Positions 5,098 through 6,057 of a DNA stretch of 6,057 bases are shown here, one piece after another. Both the position numbers and the translations under genes were made by a program. Positions within the stretch are counted from its first letter, which is position 1; each line of letters starts with the position of its first letter. Source of the DNA: Hydrogenophaga sp. (GTDB lineage: Bacteria > Pseudomonadota > Gammaproteobacteria > Burkholderiales > Burkholderiaceae); contig JALOSH010000139.1 of the NCBI GenBank assembly GCA_025458545.1, forward strand, positions 1 to 6,057. Reading direction: 5' to 3'. The notes below the pieces were generated by a model. That model was given only the letters and a program-made list of their open reading frames with translations. It had not been told where the DNA came from and searched no databases.

Positions 5098-5499
5098 ATG
5101 CGCTTTCGATTTCTGACATCCACCGTCCCTGCCCTCATCATGATTTCCGGTTGTGCCGCCACCATTGACCAGGGTGGCCTGGAGCAGCGAACCGCGCAGG
5201 CCATTGGACGAACGGTGGGCGAATTCACGATATCGGATCGCAGCGAGGAAACGGGTGGTCGTATCAACTACTCGGTCAAGACGGCCGATGGGGCGACGTA
5301 CCGGTGCTACCTCTACGGTGCGACCGGCTTGCAGAAGGCGGTGAGCTTTGGACAGATTCCCCACTCCGATGCGGTCTGCACCGCCATGCTGAGCGGCAAA
5401 AAGGGCAACGGTGGCCAAGCGCCTGGGGGAACGGGTGCAGCGCCCAGAGGTGCGGGTGGTCAGTGCAATGCGCTGCTGCGCGCAGCCGGTCGCTGCTGA
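5098..5499 (+). CDS. Putative small lipoprotein, unknown function (133 aa)
   Basis: GGAG at 5089-5092 lies five bases before ATG 5098, a good ribosome binding site. The N-terminus MRFRFLTSTVPALIMISGC is a short lipoprotein signal with lipobox I-S-G-C and lipidated Cys19. The mature part has a compact region (RTVGEFTISDRSEETGGRI, then YSVKTADGATYRCYLYG and SDAVCTAM) with Cys70 and Cys94. After it come a Gly-rich linker (about 99-121) and a short tail QCNALLRAAGRC with two more cysteines (123, 133). Similar small lipoproteins of unknown function are common in Burkholderiales, but I cannot name a domain. It follows the preceding lipoprotein by 43 bp on the same strand and is probably the last gene of the operon. 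Confidence 0.82.
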   Translation: MRFRFLTSTVPALIMISGCAATIDQGGLEQRTAQAIGRTVGEFTISDRSEETGGRINYSVKTADGATYRCYLYGATGLQKAVSFGQIPHSDAVCTAMLSGKKGNGGQAPGGTGAAPRGAGGQCNALLRAAGRC

Positions 5500-5512
5500 T
5501 GCCCGCCGGCTG

Positions 5513-5553
5513 AGAGCAAGCCGTCTATGGGTACCTGATGGATCGGTTGCTCT
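5513..5553. terminator. Weak candidate bidirectional terminator between convergent genes
   Basis: AGAGCAA plus CCG (5513-5519 and 5521-5523) can pair with CGGTTGCTCT (5544-5553), leaving one bulged G and a 20-base loop. It sits between the convergent lipoprotein and threonine dehydrogenase genes, where a shared terminator would be expected. There is no clear T-tract on either side and the loop is long, so confidence is low. Confidence 0.25.
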
Positions 5554-5581
5554 GTGGCTTCGCCGTACGCGAACCCGGCGC

Positions 5582-6057
5582 TCAGGCAGCCACTGTGCGG
5601 CGCAACTGGCGCAGCATCTCGGTCACCAGCGCCTGCAGGTCGAAGCGGGCCTGCCAGTCCCAGTCGCTGCGCGCCTGGCTGTCGTCGATGCGGCCGGGCC
5701 AGCTGGCGGCGATGGCCTGGCGGAAATCCGGCGCGTAGCCGACCTCGAAACCCGGGCACTGGCGGCGGATCTCGGCCGCGATCTCGGCCGGCGTGAAGCT
5801 CAGGCCGGCCAGGTTGTAGCTGCCGCGCTCGGTGATCCGGTCGACCGGCGCGTCCATCAGTTCGAGCGTGGCGCGCACGGCGTCGTCCATGTACATCATG
5901 GGCAGGGCCTCGTCGGCCTGCAGGAAGCAGGTGTAGGCCTCGCCCTTGACCGCGGCGTGGAAGATCTCGACCGCGTAGTCGGTGGTGCCGCCGCCGGGCG
6001 CGGTCTTCCACGAGATCAGGCCCGGGTAGCGCAGGCTGCGCACGTCGACGCCGTGGT
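5582..6057 (-). CDS. L-threonine 3-dehydrogenase, SDR/epimerase type, C-terminal part (start outside window)
   Basis: The minus-strand frame is open from the window edge to TGA at 5582-5584, giving 157 residues of an expected 310-320. It matches the NAD-dependent, epimerase-like threonine dehydrogenase (the animal TDH and Flavobacterium type, not the zinc enzyme of E. coli). Diagnostic segments in order are VRSLRYPGLISWKTAPGGG, TTDYAVEIFHAAV, LPMMYMDDAVRATLELMDAP, SYNLAGLSFTPAEIAAEI, QAIAASWPGRIDDSQARSDW and FDLQALVTEML. The enzyme oxidises L-threonine to 2-amino-3-ketobutyrate, which a partner lyase cleaves to glycine and acetyl-CoA. The NAD-binding Rossmann motif and the Tyr-x-x-x-Lys catalytic pair lie upstream, outside the window. 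The visible start-like GTG at 6043 is internal. Whether the lyase gene is adjacent cannot be seen here. Confidence 0.9.
   Translation of the reverse strand, partial: HGVDVRSLRYPGLISWKTAPGGGTTDYAVEIFHAAVKGEAYTCFLQADEALPMMYMDDAVRATLELMDAPVDRITERGSYNLAGLSFTPAEIAAEIRRQCPGFEVGYAPDFRQAIAASWPGRIDDSQARSDWDWQARFDLQALVTEMLRQLRRTVAA

Noticed and set aside
5460..6011. Minus-strand 183-residue frame overlapping the threonine dehydrogenase
   Set aside because: It is a His/Arg/Gly-rich shadow frame; the dehydrogenase frame has all the conserved segments.
1..6057. CRISPR array, tRNA or rRNA genes, phage genes
   Set aside because: No regularly spaced repeats, cloverleaf-like segments or rRNA-conserved stretches were seen on either strand.

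Overview
The window reads as chromosomal DNA of a high-GC betaproteobacterium, most likely a member of the Burkholderiales (Comamonadaceae-like). This rests on the strong G/C third-position bias of most genes and on the gene families seen: WYL, TetR and LysR regulators, a MAPEG protein, and a short-chain-type threonine dehydrogenase. No rRNA, tRNA, CRISPR array, integrase or insertion sequence is visible.

Left part (1-2105). The window opens inside the C-terminal end of a WYL-domain transcriptional regulator (stop at 330). Next comes an isolated gene (450-1250) that is clearly less GC-rich than its surroundings. Its leader carries an 8-bp inverted repeat and its coding sequence an unusually strong hairpin. 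It encodes a hypothetical soluble protein and looks acquired. After it lies a scar. A minus-strand remnant of an allophanate-hydrolase C-terminal-domain protein (1313 to about 1795) meets, back to back, a plus-strand remnant of a LysR-type regulator (about 1801-1938). Both lack their 5' ends at the same point, as expected if a deletion removed the start regions of a divergent regulator/target pair. A 48-bp segment matching the tail of the WYL gene (39/48 identical, same reading frame and stop) lies just after the LysR remnant, so two related segments flank the whole block 331-1956.

Central part (2106-5499). A TetR-family repressor (minus strand, 2106-2795) is divergent from a compact plus-strand gene set. 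The set comprises a MAPEG-family membrane protein (2990-3385), an alpha/beta hydrolase resembling mammalian MEST/PEG1 (3382-4491), and two putative outer-membrane lipoproteins (4488-5054 and 5098-5499). The first two junctions are 4-bp ATGA stop/start overlaps and the last gap is 43 bp, so this looks like one operon. The divergent intergenic region holds a paired palindromic site (TTACAGTGTAA and TTACACCGTAA, 26 bp apart) overlapping a plausible promoter, the natural operator for the TetR protein. A reasonable but unproven picture is a repressor-controlled envelope system that processes a lipophilic or electrophilic compound.

Right edge (5582-6057). Convergent with the operon is the C-terminal half of an SDR-type L-threonine 3-dehydrogenase, cut by the window end.

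Stretches without genes: 331-449 holds only the leader palindrome; 1251-1312 shows nothing; 1939-2105 holds the 48-bp repeat and otherwise only G/C-rich sequence; 2796-2989 holds the operator, the promoter and a possible leader ORF; 5055-5097 holds a ribosome binding site; 5500-5581 holds a weak hairpin.
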